Shown here: positions 43,666 to 56,389 of the stretch, piece by piece | Numbering within the stretch: position 1 is the first letter of the stretch | How the letters are laid out: the number at the start of each line of letters is the position of its first letter | From: Mauremys mutica | Lineage: Eukaryota; Chordata; Testudines; Geoemydidae | Length of the DNA stretch: 64,000 bases | Direction: 5' to 3' | NCBI RefSeq assembly: GCF_020497125.1 | Contig: NC_059073.1 | Coordinates: forward strand, 13,723,225-13,787,224 | Notes under the pieces: model-generated | Databases searched by the model: none | What the model saw: the letters and a program-made list of their open reading frames with translations, nothing else | What the model was told of the DNA's origin: nothing | Program-made: the position numbers and the translations under genes

Positions 43666-45639
43666 CCAGAATACACACAGATTCCAGAATCCAACTATAT
43701 TTGACTTCTGAAAATGTTGGCAACTATCCACAGGCTCCAAGACAGGCAGTGAGGTTCCAGTTCTTCTATAGCAAAGGTTGCGGTGTGGGGACGGTTTACA
43801 GGTAGGATGTAAAGATCTTAAAACACTCATTTTACATAAATGATTGTTGGTAAAATGGTAGCATCCACAGCATGCTAGTCACTGTCCAAACATAATGAGA
43901 AAACACCCCTAGCCCAAAGAGCTCACCATCTAAGATGACAAGGAACAGATGATCTTGATGAAGGGTGGTGAGAAGGAAAAAAATATACATCATCATTTTT
44001 TTTAAGATAAATATCAGCTTTCCCTGACTTGCCTAATCTCTTGTAGGGATCACAGTAGAAAGGGGTGTCAAGGAGAAATTTAAATGGGAGAAACTGACAA
44101 GCACTGGTTCAAGCCTGCCAGTGTTGGTGTAAGGCAGAAAGTTCCTCTAATCTAGAGCAAGTGGTAACAGCCCTCCAGCGTAATCTACCAGCTGACAGGG
44201 GCTGGACTATAGCAGCACTCCAGATACACACCCTTCACCTGGGCCCAAGGGAATTGGGTCTAGAAGCTGGTTACCAGTGTGTGTGCCATATGGGGAATTT
44301 CCCTCACCAGCCAGAGCTCTATCCTCCACTGGCTAAAGGTCCCTTATGAACCGTATGCAAGAGTGAATTTATAAAGTGTTATAGTATTATTTGTAAAATA
44401 TAGCTAAAACTCCAACGTTGCAACAAAAGACGCAAACAGAAACCATGGCATTGTTTTGAAAATGTTCACTAACTAATTACAAGAAGCTAGATGCTGGTAT
44501 ATTGACCTGGTTTTAATAGTCATTACTATTGCATTTTAAATGTTACAGAACAGTAAATTGATCAATTATTTTTATACATTGATCAGTTTAACATTTCTTT
44601 AACATTTGGAAGAAACTGATCTTTTGACCTCCAGACTCTTCGGAGCTTGCATGTTTAGTAAATGAATGTCTGCTTTTCCAAAGCAATAAACTATCTTGTT
44701 TGTACGCCAGATCTCTAGCTTTTTCTGGAGAGCCATTTTTATAATGGAATTATTACTTTTAATTTATATAGGTGCTTTGCAAACAGGTATGAAAACAGGG
44801 TCTCTTTCCTGAAGTGATTACAGATCCATCGCTTCACGTGCTCAGACATCACAGTGATGGGCATGATCTAAGAACCAGAAGAGAATTCAGAGCCACCCTC
44901 TTGCCTGGATAGCAACATAGTAATATATTACCCTTTTTGTTAGCAACCAGTTACTGTACTCAGTTCTGATAGCTACCTTACTTTTTGATGCAGTGTATGA
45001 CAAAAATGTCTTTCCATTAGTGCTAGATTTTAAATTTTATCACCATTGCATGCTGAGAGTTGGCACAGCTTGTAGATTTCAAGTACCTGTTGGGTGGGAA
45101 ACCAAAAAGCACTTTGCTTACAATGAGATCTTAAGTATTTCAGCTGGGTTTTATCAGCACTGAAATATCTTCTCTCTGGTTTGACACTGAAGAGAGATCT
45201 TCTTCTCTAACACATTCGACACACATACACTCCCTCTTCTTCTCTCTTTCCCTTCCCCCGCTTTGAACAAAGGAGAGCTACTCCTGTGTGTGTTCTCTCA
45301 TTCACTTACTGAAGCAGTACTTCATTCCCATTGATTAAATAGGGAATAATTCAATGGTGATCCCATTAAACATTCTGTACTACAAGAGCCTGAATATGAG
45401 GAAACTCTGATGTTTTTCTGTTGGAAATTACCCAAACTCTCTCTCCTCTCGGGGAGCTATGATTATTCAAACAGCTTTTACAAAAGAATAAAATGTTGAG
45501 GGAATAATTTAACAACCCTTGCAAGTTGGCTGATATATCTCATGCATCTGATTTAGCAAAAATGAAATGTAAAGATTAAAATCCTACATTTTAAATACTA
45601 TTTAGCTCTTGTATAGCATTTCCAAGCTATTTACAGACT
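43666..45639. other. Unique AT-rich DNA, no gene seen
   Basis: No supported feature. 44.1-44.35 kb is more GC-rich than its surroundings but has no recognisable signature. Confidence 0.5.
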
Positions 45640-45800
45640 TTGACTAATTGAAACTCACAATATCCTTGTGGAATTGGTAGGTATTTCCACATTTTACAGA
45701 TGGATAAAATGAGACACATTTGCCCAAGGCCAAAGAATGAATTAGTGTGGGCAACTAGATTAGAATTTATGAACTACTGCCTCCCATTCCTGAGTTCGGG
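45640..45800 (-). repeat. MIR SINE
   Basis: The plus strand reads 'attttacagatggataaaat', 'gagacacatttgcccaaggc' and later 'gagttcgggtcccgc'. This is the reverse complement of the MIR core and head. Confidence 0.65.
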
Positions 45801-46084
45801 TCCCGCTTCTGTGTAGAAAATAGAGAAAAAATTGCTATGCTGATTTATCATATGATACCCCAGGTAAGTTTGACACACAGGTATCCCCAACTAAACCCAC
45901 TACCCTCCAAAACTATATGGTAAGAGGAAGATAGCTGCAGAGTAGAGTTTAGTATAATTCTCCACTGTAGGGAGTACCATCACCCCCAGAAAGCCATTCT
46001 TGAAATCTCATCAGCATTAGACGATCATTTTAATCAGCGGTACCACTAGTCTGGGTTGTACTTTCAGAAATGAGAAACATAACA
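45801..46084. other. Sequence upstream of the DIRS remnant
   Basis: May contain eroded DIRS reverse transcriptase sequence, but I cannot support any domain here. Confidence 0.35.
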
Positions 46085-46109
46085 GCTCCTGGAGCATAAG
46101 GCAACCAGC

Positions 46110-47111
46110 ATGGTGATGATTCTGCATGCCAGACTTCACATGCAATGCCTACAGCCGTGGTTCAGCTCAGTTTACAGACTGAAGTGGGGCGATCTGGACA
46201 AACCCCTGTCAGTGCCCACCAGGATCAAGAACTCATTGGACTGGTGGAAAAACCCAGCCAGTGCATGCAAAGGGATCCCCTTTTTTCAGGCACCACCTTT
46301 GTTGCTCTTTACCACCAATGCATACCTTATAGGATGGGGCATGCATTTAAATGGTCTCACAAAGCAAGGCAAATGGTCAGCTGCAGAGAGATCCCTGCAT
46401 ATCAATCTCCTTGAGATGAGAGCAGTCAGGAATGCCTGTGCCTATTTCCTCCCACCAATAAAAGGATCACATGTAATGATCCTCACGGACAATGTAGCCT
46501 GCATGTATTATATCAACCATCAGGTAGGAACCAGATTGCCATCTCTATGCACAGAGGCAATGTAACTATGGAACTGGTGCATCTCTGACAACATCACCTT
46601 GTCTGCGACTTACCTCCTGGACACGCAAAATATAATAGAGGACAAGATCAGTCACACATTCCCACGTGACCATGAGCGGGAGATGCACCTGTCAGTGCTT
46701 CACGACTTGTTCATACACTGGGGAACACCATCCACAGACCGCTTCACCGCTTACCAGAACAAGAATTGTCCGCGATACTGTTCCAGGGCGAGGATCAGAC
46801 AGCTCTCTCTGGACGATGCTCTCCTCCTCCCACGGGACATGGATCTTCTTTATGCCTTCCCTCCATTTTCCTTTCTGCTGAAGGTCTTGCTAAAGATAAA
46901 GAGGGATGGAGCTCACATAATTCTGATTGCTCCCACATGGCTGAGACAGACCTGGTACCTTTACCTGATGCAACTCATGATGTGCCCACTGATCTATCTC
47001 CCTTCTGGCCACTCCAAACCCACTCACTCAGGACAAGTGGCATATACCATACGTCCCAACTTGGGGGTCGTCCTCCTCAAAGCATGGCTCCTATGTGGTT
47101 CCAGCACTTAG
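46110..47111 (+). pseudogene. DIRS RNase H and methyltransferase-like region
   Basis: The frame reads 'LHARLHMQCLQPW', LFTTNAYLIGWGMHLNG, GKWSAAERSLHINLLEMRAV, ILTDNVACMYYINHQVG. The G-W-G-x-H-L, L-H-I-N-x-L-E and T-D-N-V blocks are typical of the RNase H of DIRS elements; the first Asp block appears changed (TTNAYLIGWG rather than TTDAS). A stop at about 46,563 interrupts the same frame, which continues with LWNWCISDNITLSATYL, 'HLSVLHDLFIHWGTPSTD' and YAFPPF, then APTWLRQTWYLYL, before passing out of frame near 47.1 kb. Confidence 0.75.
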
Positions 47112-48170
47112 AGAACTCGTGCTCAAAAGAAGCACAAGAGGTTCTTCTGCGCAGTAGAAAGTCTTCCACATGGCACACTTACCTGCAGAAATGGTCCAGA
47201 TTTCAGATTTGGTGCACGTCCCATCAAAGCTCTCCAATGTCAGCAACTCTGCAACATATTCTGGAATACACCCTGACCCTTAAAAAATAAGGTTAGCCCT
47301 GAGCTCTCTCAGGGTCCACCTAGCAGCTATTAGAGCATTTCACCAACCTCAGCACAATTGCACCTGACCACTAAAAGGTTCCTTAAGGGAATAACAAATC
47401 TCTTCCTTCAAACTTGACTTCCTACTTCCTTGTGGGACCTAAGCCTAGTGATGAAAGGGCTGATTAGGCCCCCCTTTGAATCTGTGGCCACCTGTTCGCT
47501 AGCATACCTATAGATGAAAACAGTTTTTCTGAGTGCAGTTACCTTAGCTAGAAGAATTGGGGAAATAGCAGCACTAATGGCGCATTCCCCATGCACAGTG
47601 TTCTTCCCTATTAAGGTTACACTTATGCTACATCCAAGATTCATCCTTAAACTGACCTCCTCATTTCACGTGAATCAGTCTATTCACCTTCCCATTTTCT
47701 ACCCCACTCCTCACTGAGACAATAGGGAGGCCATTCTGCATAACCTAGACATTAGGAGAGCCCTTGCATTCTACCTTGATAGGAAAAAGGCCTTCAAGAA
47801 GTCCCTTCTTCACTATGGCAGGAAGATCTACGGACTCAGTGATATCAGCCAAAGACTCTCCAAGTGAGTCTCAAAATGCATCAGACAGTGTTACGAAATT
47901 CTTAACATGAGCTCTCTCAACTCAATCTGTACACATTCTACGAGGTCAATCTCTGCATCTGTCGCCTTCTTTAAGAATGTCCCCATCTCAGATACCTGCA
48001 GAGTGGTGATATGGGCATCAGTGCACACCTTCACAGAACATTATGCAATCACTGGGGACTCCGTCTCTGGCTTTGGCTTCACAGTACTTTCATCTGTGAC
48101 AAAGCCGACTCCAAAGTCCCAGCTCTACAAGGGGGTACTGCTCGGGAGTCATCTACAGTGGAGCACCCAT
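47100..48170 (+). pseudogene. DIRS tyrosine recombinase remnant
   Basis: Pieces in several frames: EVLLRSRKSSTWHTYLQKW at about 47.13-47.18 kb (N-terminal binding part), KTVFLSAVTLARRIGEIAAL near 47.55 kb with the first catalytic Arg, DIRRALAFYLDR near 47.75 kb, THSTRSISAS near 47.94 kb with the H-x-x-R motif, and WASVHTFTEHYAI near 48.02-48.05 kb with the Trp/His and the nucleophilic Tyr. The R...H-x-x-R...Y set identifies the family. The enzyme would insert circular cDNA by site-specific-type recombination. Many stops and frameshifts show it is inactive. Confidence 0.75.
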
Positions 48171-48512
48171 AGGGACACTTTTCAAAGAATGAGTTACCCC
48201 CTTTTGTGCAGTAACAATGGTTCTTCGAGATGTGTGTCCCTATGGGTGCTCCATTACCTGCCCTCCTCCCTTCTACTTTGGAGTTCTTGCTATGACTCTG
48301 TGGTAGAGAAGGAACTGAGGACAGTTAGCCTGCGTGTGCTGGCTAACCTCATGGGACAGCATAAAGAGAGACAATACATGTGTGGGCCCAACAGACATTG
48401 CTACCGAAGTTCTCCCATCAACAGCACAGGGACATAGACACATCTACAGTGGAGCACGCATAGGAACACACATCTTGAAGAACCATTGTTACTGCACAAG
48501 GTGAGTAACTTC

Positions 48513-49339
48513 TTATGATGTATATGCAAAACTCCTTCCTTTGGCAGAGACTAGATGGGTGGAAGGAATATGACATGCTTTTTTCTTTTCTAAACTCTGG
48601 AATACTCTCAGAATTCCTCCAGTACTTGCTGTGTCGACTTACAGAGCAATAAATATAGGCCAAGAAGCAGCTTTCAGGACATACCAATAAATATTCTTCT
48701 CTTTGCTTCTGTGGAGACAGAGTGCCCTTTTAACATTAGTACTATTCATAATCCGAAATGTAGGTCCCTTAGGATTTGCTTTTTGTTGTTTGTGTATATA
48801 ATTTATATTTCCATCATTGTGTATATAAAGAATTCTCCTAGAAGTTATTGGTATGTTGTGTTGCTTAGCATATAGATACCAGCTATATATTTGAGCTAAA
48901 GGGATAAATATACTAGTAGTGTTACACCGTTCAGCATAGGGTCTGTTCAGTCCAGTGGCATATTGCTGTTTTTAATACCTCAAAAGCGCTAACACATGAG
49001 AAAAGTGTTGTGTTTTGTACTAAAATGATATAATTCCAGGGAGCCTGTGAAGGAGTGTAACAATAGGAAGACAATAAAGTGTCCGTACATAGGATCGGAG
49101 CTTGCTGACAATTATTTAAAAATTACAAATACAGATTTCAGTCAAATGACCTCTTCTGCCAAGCAGCAGCTCCATATGAAAATAGGAAAACTCCAAGACA
49201 CTGTCGAATACTTCAGGCTCCCCCAACTCTCTTCAAAGACCAGGCAAAATGAATTGGGGCTTATTTTAATGGGGTAGTTAGTTCTGGGTTTTACTATAAA
49301 AGAGATTGACCAAAATCATTTAACAATAAGATGTATTTT
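48513..49339. other. Unique AT-rich DNA, no gene seen
   Basis: No supported feature. Confidence 0.5.
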
Positions 49340-49460
49340 ATTTTCTTGTTTTAAAATGCATGAGAAAAATAAGGCCCTGAAAGGTTAAGTGAATTGTATA
49401 AGGTCACAAAGCAAGTTAATGGCAGATCCAAGAACAGAACCTAGGACTATGTTTTTCACA
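49340..49460 (-). repeat. MIR SINE fragment
   Basis: The plus strand reads 'aataaggccctgaaaggtta', 'agtgaattgtataaggtcac' and 'atggcagatccaagaacaga'. This is the reverse complement of the MIR core (…ctgccac…gtgaccttgggcaag…taacctttc). Confidence 0.6.
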
Positions 49461-52400
49461 AATCTGATTACATGCTAGACAGGGAGTGCTTATCTCAGGC
49501 TATTTTATTACATTGCATCTTTGACCTGAATCCAAACATAGTCCAGAAAAATCAATATCTTCTTTAGGCTGTTGGAGATGGCTTTAGGGGTGGAGGAGGG
49601 TAGCTTGAGTTATTTAATGAAGTTGATTGCATGAGGTAAGCAGTGCCATAGAGTTTACACCCACATACAAGAGGGAATCTAGTGATTTAAGGAGCTATGT
49701 ATTGTCTCATTCATTGATTTTGTGTTGGATCCACAGCTTCTTGAACTTTTGTGTTGCCAGATTAGTCTATCTGAAGCATTTGCGCTCTCCTGTGTATTCA
49801 TACTCAACCCCCTAAACTCATTGTAGCCAGTAGGACAGTGTGGGAAAGTAATAATAATTATTCTGGCAGAAAAGTGGAACCTTCTTGCCAAATTGGAGCT
49901 GACACTGGCATTGCCATGATGAAAATGCCAATAACAAATGTTACATCAGTTTGATTACAAAGACCCAGTCCGTTTTCTGACTAGGGGTATTAAACTTGTT
50001 ACTGTACATGCTGTTTCTCCATAAAATAATGGGTATGTCCCAGCCTGCTGTTCAACGTAGCAAGCACTCCCCCTCAAACACTCAAATGATCCAGCTAAGG
50101 CATGAAAGGATAAATAAGAGAATGTATAAGGCTGTGCTTGACAGCAATAAAGGAAAACTTTACAATGTGTTTTGGCTCATGAATTTAAACACCAGTGGAA
50201 TTATGAAAGCTTACAGTGTTACCAGGATGATGATTGCCAGTTGCAAATTACAGTGCTTTTTAGATCTGCTTACTGTGCACTTTGAAGTGTCTTTGCAAAC
50301 AGAGATTAACTTGACAGTCTATCTTAATATTGTTAAACTACTACATGTATAATAATAATGAATACCTAACCTTGTTTTATAAAAGAGAAGCAAATTTGTT
50401 AAAGCCCTCAGAGTCTCATAATTTACCAAAGTTAAAGTTATAGTAAAACTAGAGCTTGATTCTAGTGCACATACGCAGTTTCATTTCTTTATGCTCCACT
50501 GAACCAATTAATTTTCTCCACAAACCAAAATTTGGAACTAGTTAAAATTTCAATTAGCAGAACCCCAGGGTATTCACGTCTCTGCAGCCTGAGATATTTG
50601 GAATGGGGACAGGGAGGAAGCTCTTTTGGTTACACCAAATTTAAGAATGTCTAGGCTGTCCGAAATACATCCTGAAGCTAATGATGCCTGAAATTAGGGA
50701 AACCCATGGGCTGCATCAGAGACTGGGGATAGGATACACAATGAACGGGTGCTGGTGCAAGGAGGATACACACATTGTAGGATGCTTTAGAGGAGGGAAG
50801 GTGCCATGTGGTAGCATACATTCCGGTGAAGTAACTTCCCTACCTGTGACAGACAGGGGAAGCTGACAGTTTCCTCATATGAACAGTTTTCTAGAAGAGG
50901 ATCTCCTGTACATATGGAAGTATGCACTAAATTCTTGTGCCTCCATCATCTTCTGCTCAGAGGTGGGGAGATGAGGATCTCCAGCGAAGTAGCTGGCTGT
51001 ATTCAGGGGAAACTGACAGGTTAGGGTATATTTATGGGCCGTTTGCACTTCCAGAGTGAGGTTTACTCTGTTCTGGAGAAATCCTCAGTTCCTTGCTGAG
51101 ATTATCTTTCTGGAGTGTTTGTACAACTAGTATGGTACCGTGAGGCTGTAGCATGTGGGGAAATCTTGACCATCGTTTCTTCCTCTATCAAGGCACAAAT
51201 CTTTGTAATTCACCTTTAAAAATCCTCGTTCAGTGTAGTCCTCCTAAACTGGGAGCAGGAGACTGGGTATAACATTCAAACACTGGTCTAGCATCTGGCA
51301 TGTAGCTTCTTTTTAATACTTTAACTCCTTTGATGCTTCATTCTTAAAAATGAAAATCCTATAAAATAAGTAAAATAAAAATTAGGATGCTCTAAATTAA
51401 CTATATATATATATATGTATATGTATATATATAAACGATTCAGTTTGATGGTTCTAACAAGCAAGGGAAGTATATGGCACAAAAGCCTTTGCTGTAAACA
51501 CTGTCTTCTGTTGAATACCTGTTTTAAATAGAAGCATTGCTACAGTTAATTATTCAGCTTTTTGTAGTTCAACAGGATGGTAATTTCTTCTCTATCTTGA
51601 AAAGAAATAGTGGTTGGTGTTTTTACAGGTAGAACAAGGCAATTAATTGCATCTCTGCCCTCTGGTGTTCTCTAATCAGTTTATTGTCCGCTTCTCCAGC
51701 TGGGATCCTCTTAGCACTGGTAGGCTGAGATTTTGAAGCTGGCTTCATTGCTTGTATATCTCCAAAGGGCCTCCATCACCAAGTCATTAACTGAGAGCTA
51801 CAAACTAGAATTGATCTGTTGTAGACTGAGCATAATTTTCACACTTGGACTGACTTGAATGCTGTTGTCCGACAGGCTTACGAAAATGTCAAGTGCCAGA
51901 AGGGAGCATCAATGAAATTGAAACTATTCCTCCCCCAGGAGTAACTGAATTTTAAAGTCCTTAGACATCGTAAATAAAAAAAGAGAAATTGGTAATGAGA
52001 AGGGGAATTAATAGGATAATCTTTCACATGATTTATATAGCTTTCATAAGTAGTTGCATTATTGTTTAAAAGTGATGCTCTACGGCAGTTTCACATTAGG
52101 AAGATGAGATTAAAAATTTGAAGGGGCAACTCTGGAAATGAGGAGCTGAAAGAACTGATGGGTTTTAAATAAATAAAAGCTGCTATTGGAGAAAATGTAT
52201 GTCAAAGCTACAATAGTGTGGCTTCCATAAAGCATTCAGGGGACTTGAATGTTTGCCTTGATATAGATGTCACATTTCAATTTATTAGACAATTCCTTTT
52301 TTCGTTGTTGTCATTATGGAAAATAGTAGAATTAAGCCATGCCAGGAAACCTGATACAAACCTGAAGCAAAGTTGCTTTTACACAGATTTGGTATCCTAG

Positions 52401-53090
52401 TCAAATATATGTGTACAAAATCATGTCATCACAACTCTTCCCCTGAAATATATTTCACTTGGTCAGGACAAACTTCAGTCTAAAATAAGAGTGGGGGAAG
52501 ATTAGCAGGCATGGATACATGTCCTTTTTAATAAAGAATATCATTTGTAATAAAGAGGCGAATTCTCTCTTTTCATAAACGTGTTATTTTAAGCTGATAT
52601 TTTTATAGTGAAATACATTTATACAGTATTGCTCGTTTTACTGAAACTAGGACTGTCACCTTGTCCAACAGTTTGGACCAGGAGGGGTTTGAATAGCAGT
52701 GCACATCAAAGTGCTGCGCTATAACTCCTTCACGTGGATACTGTGGACACGAACTAAAAAGTTCCTAGTTCACGTTAACAGTCCTCTTCAAACAGGACTA
52801 CATTTATGCAACATAGTCTAGGACTCAAGATTTAGTATCAGCAGTTGCTGCACACAGTCTCAGCTTCAGCTTTTGGGCACAAGTTTGGAACATAGATGTA
52901 TATATTTGCTTATTTAAAGCTGCCTGATGTTGCAGATGGATTTGCGGGCAGCAGGCAGCTGATTGCTACTTTAAAAAAAAGGGCAGTTATAAAAGTTCCA
53001 AGTTCATATGTGATTGCAGTTTGTATCAAAAATGTCTGTTAAATGCGGATGTTTATTTTGGAAAGGAGAGGTATTGACAATTATCCACAA
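49461..53090. other. Unique AT-rich DNA with one TA microsatellite
   Basis: No gene seen in 3.6 kb. A TA-rich microsatellite with TGTA interruptions lies at 51,401-51,434. Confidence 0.5.
51401..51434. repeat. TA microsatellite
   Basis: (TA)n with 'tatgtatatg' interruptions, about 34 bases. Confidence 0.8.
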
Positions 53091-53185
53091 TCCTGAGCCA
53101 GACACTTAGTTGGTGTTAATTGGTGCAGCTTTATTGACTTTAACAGAGCTATATTAGTTTGCACCAGCTGAGGCTCTGGCCCCCT
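53091..53185. repeat. Short palindromic interspersed repeat
   Basis: 'cctgagccagacacttagtt' on the left and 'gcaccagctgaggctctggc' on the right are imperfect reverse complements around 'attgactttaacagag'. Same general type as at 19.5 kb. Confidence 0.5.
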
Positions 53186-53345
53186 ATTGTGAAATGAACC
53201 TGTGATAACTTAGAAGTCAAATGTGTAGAATTTTATAGGTTTTTAAATCATCATAATTAACTGCAGATAACAACATGTTCATATTTTTATATTGACATAC
53301 AGGAAAAGAATCCATGAAAATATGGGGTTAATGTTGCTGTAGATA

Positions 53346-54200
53346 AAATCATAGGACTGGAAGGGACCTTGAGAGGTCATCCACTCCAGTCCCCTGCACT
53401 CATGGCAGGACTAAATACTATCTTAGACCATCCCTGACAGGTGTTTGTCTAACTTGCTCTTAAAAATCTCCAATGATGGAGATTCCACAACCTCCCTAGG
53501 CAACTTATTTCAGTGCTTAACCACCCTGACAGTTAGGAAGTTTTTCCAAACTAAACCGCTGTTGCTGCAATTTAAGCTCATTACTTCTTGTCTTATCCTC
53601 ACAGGTTAAGAACAACAGTTTTTCTCCCTCCTCCTTGTAACAACCTTTCATGTACTTGAAAATTATTATGTCTTCCCTCAGTCTTCTCTTCTCCAGACTA
53701 AACAAACCCATTTTTTTCAATCATCCCTCATGGGTCATGTTTTTGAGATATTTCATCATTTTTATTGCTCTTCTCTGGACTTTCTCCAGTTTGTCCACAT
53801 CTTTCTTGAAACGTGGCACCCAGAACTGGACACAATACTCCAGTTGAGGCCTAGTCAGCATGGAGTAGAGTGGAAGAATTACTTCTCATATCTTGCTTAC
53901 AACGCTCCTACTAATACATCCCAGAATGATGTTTGCTTTTTTTTGCAACAGTGTTACACTGTTGACTCCTATTTAACTTATAATACACTGTGACCCCCCA
54001 AATCCTTTTCTACTGTACTCCTTCCTAAGCAGTCATTTCCCATTTTGTATGTGTGCAACTGATTGTTCCTTCCTAAGTGGAGTACTTTGCATTTGTCCTA
54101 ATTGAAATTCAACCGATTTACTGCACACCATTTCTTCAGTTTGTCCAGATCACTTTGAATTTTAATCCTATCCTTCAAAGCACTTGCAACCTGCAACTTT
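53346..54200 (-). repeat. CR1 LINE 3' region, long copy
   Basis: The plus strand begins 'aaatcataggactggaaggg' and continues through 'gacaggtgtttgtctaactt', 'ggagattccacaacctccct', 'cttctctggactttctccag', 'acactccagttgaggcct'-like sequence and 'tttgaattttaatcctatcc'. This is the whole CR1 3' half in reverse, covering the ORF2 C-terminus and 3' untranslated region. The minus-strand frame at 53,517-53,720 reads MGLFSLEKRRLREDIIIFKYMKG, the conserved CR1 C-terminal block. About 850 bases. Confidence 0.9.
53517..53720 (-). pseudogene. CR1 ORF2 C-terminal fragment
   Basis: A 67-codon frame with GLFSLEKRRLREDIIIFKYMKG and later RFSLEKLPNCQGG matches the end of CR1 ORF2, downstream of the RT fingers, palm and thumb. 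It lies inside the reversed CR1 copy. A frameshift or stop ends it, and the usual W-N-x-L-P terminus is replaced by out-of-frame sequence. Not functional alone. Confidence 0.75.
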
Positions 54201-54917
54201 GCAACTTGCAAAGATGAGGTTGTTACAAATTTGTTTTTAAAAATGGGTTACCTAATATTTTCATTAGGTGGTCTTGTTGCTGTTTACTGTAAGGATTCTT
54301 TACTCACAATCCCCATCTTCTCATAGTTTGTTGAATTGCCCACCTTCCACTTTTTTCTTGGAAGCAACTGAGGAATATTCTTAGTAAAGAAATTGATTGT
54401 TACATTCCTGTGTTAGAGGATTTTAGCGTTGCATTTTTTGAAAATGTTACTGCTCCTGAAACTTTGATGTGAAACTGCCAAAGCTATGCAGTCATTTGTC
54501 TGGTTTTTGCTCAGTTTGCATCTTTTTTGACTACACAGAAATAACTACAGTATTGATAAAAGAAGCTCATAATCATAAAAAGGAGCGCCGCAGGAATGAA
54601 AAGGACTGTGTATGGAAAAAGCATATACTTTGGTGTTAGAAACCAGGCTCTTAGGCTGAATTATTTCTTTTCCTTTGCTTGTTTCTAGTTATTTACTTAC
54701 AATATTCAATACAAAAGAAAACACTGTGACTCTACCAGATATTTTCAGAAACAGAGGAGTATTTTTTTTGTATACTCCTTTTATTTTTGCCTACTTAATA
54801 AAAATCAGGGATAAACTCTTCTACCCATTCTTTAGTTTAATTTATCTATGTATTTCAAATATATATTACAATGTAATTGCCACTGCTACATAGTGGTAAT
54901 TACAGCTTACAGTCTAT
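54201..54917. other. Unique AT-rich DNA, no gene seen
   Basis: Contains no supported feature. The final gaagg (54,918-54,922) is the left duplication of the following LTR. Confidence 0.5.
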
Positions 54918-54922
54918 GAAGG

Positions 54923-56384
54923 TGTGATGAGGTGTACTGGCCTTTGCGGGTCCCTACAGGAGGCCCCACAGCCCTAATATATCCCACCCCATTAAGTAGT
55001 GAAGTGACAGAAAAGGAACAGTGAAGATGAGTCCGCCTGGCCTCACAGAAGCAGCCAATCAGAGAATAATGGGCTGAAGTAAAAGGAGCTTCAGGGCCTT
55101 ACTCATTAGGTCAGTTTGTGACTGGAACCAGAGGAGGAAAAAAAAAAAGTGTGTTCCTCTCTGGTCAAAGGAGCCGAACAAGTAGCCAGAGTTTGTGACA
55201 GGCTGAACTTACACTGAGATTGCAGAGGCAGAAGGACCTGAGGACGTTGGCCCTGAGGTAGGAGACTGGACATAAAAAAGGCCTGGTAGGAATAGGCTCA
55301 AGGAACTTTTAGCGAAAGTTTGAAGTAAGTAGTACATGGCTGCTGTGTATTGGGTCCTTGTTTGGAACCTGGAGTAGTGGGTGGGCCTGAGTTCCCCTAC
55401 TGGACACAAGTATATTGGCATAAACCCCACGAAAAGGACAGGCCTTATTTGAGAGCCTGAAGAAAGGGCCAAATTTAAGGGGCCCAGATATGAAGACCCT
55501 AGTGAGGGCAAATAGACTGCTTAGTTATTGAACTCCTTAATACCCCAGCAAGGGTTCATTTGGACTTTGTGATGTGAGTAGAGGGCTAAGCCACTGATGG
55601 CCCTTCAAGGTCAGCCAGCAGCCTGCAGGGAGTGCCAGGAGCAAGAAAAGTCATGCAGTAGAGCACCTAGCCACTAGGAAGCACTCAAGAGGTGAGTGCC
55701 TGTAATGGTGTGAGACTCACCCCTGCGGCGCCTCCTGCTGGCATCCTGGGAATTAGCTCTTTTTCCAGCCTTGGAGCACCCTCTGCAGGCTGATGTCTCA
55801 CTGCCGCTGGGCCCCCGTATCCCTCCTGGACCCCGTTATCTGGGGTGCTGCCTCCTGGCAGTAACCCCTCACTCTCAGGGTGTCCCCTCCCCAGGGACCC
55901 CAACCCTTAATTCCCCCTTGCCTCAGCCGGTGGCTGCCACCAGTCAGCAATGAGCCCCTGCTCCCTGGGGCAGACTGCAGTATAAGAGCCAGTCATCACA
56001 GGCAAGGGGGTAGGACCTGCTGTCTTCATCTACCACCCAGTACCTCAGGGGTGGGCCTACGGCCAGGCCCTGCAGCCTGGGAAGTCACCAGCCTGGAGCT
56101 CCCCTGCTCCTCTGGCTTTTCCCCAACCCTGCTTCACACCCAGTACCCTTTCTATAAACAGCCAGGGCCTGCTCCCTCCAAGACTGGAGAGAGAGACTGT
56201 CTAGCTCCAAGCTAACAGCCCTTTTATAAGGACCTGCTGTGCTCTGTTTGGGGTGTGGCCCCAGCTGTGCCTGCTTTCCTAATCAGCCTGGGCTTTTCCC
56301 TACAGCCCCAGCCCTCTCCCAGGGCTGGCCTTAACTCAGTCAGGGCCGGAGCAGGTAACCACTCCGCTACAGTGCCCCATTACA
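54923..56384. mobile_element. Outer solo LTR, split by a second LTR
   Basis: Begins tgtgatgagg and ends ccccattaca, so it has TG...CA ends, and gaagg is duplicated at 54,918-54,922 and 56,385-56,389. Removing the inner LTR and one gtgcc copy leaves about 786 bases. A CCAAT box at 55,055-55,059 would fit the plus orientation, but I see no clear AATAAA, so strand is left open. There is no internal retroviral sequence, which indicates recombination between two LTRs. Confidence 0.75.
55701..56371 (-). mobile_element. Inner solo LTR nested in the outer LTR
   Basis: The plus strand starts tgtaatggtg and ends ccgctaca, again TG...CA. The pentamer gtgcc is duplicated at 55,696-55,700 and 56,372-56,376. 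On the minus strand a TATA box (plus 'cccttttataagg', 56,219-56,231) lies in the expected upstream half, which sets the orientation. GC-rich, 671 bases. The open frames here are compositional. Confidence 0.8.
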
Positions 56385-56389
56385 GAAGG

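Larger units (their letters stand above)
46085..48512 (+). mobile_element. DIRS-like tyrosine-recombinase retrotransposon, decayed
   Basis: The order is RNase H-like region (46.11-46.9 kb), tyrosine recombinase (about 47.1-48.1 kb) and then a terminal zone of inverted repeats. 'tctacagtggagcacccata' (48,149) recurs as its reverse complement at 48,231-48,253 and again in direct form at about 48,441. The 48,188-48,255 and 48,439-48,506 segments are inverted copies of each other. DIRS elements integrate by recombinase without target duplications and use such split or inverted terminal repeats to make circles. The reverse transcriptase region is missing, so the copy is 5'-truncated. Confidence 0.8.

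Noticed and set aside
54675..54893. 72-codon hydrophobic open frame
   Set aside because: Hydrophobicity follows from T-rich composition; no gene context.
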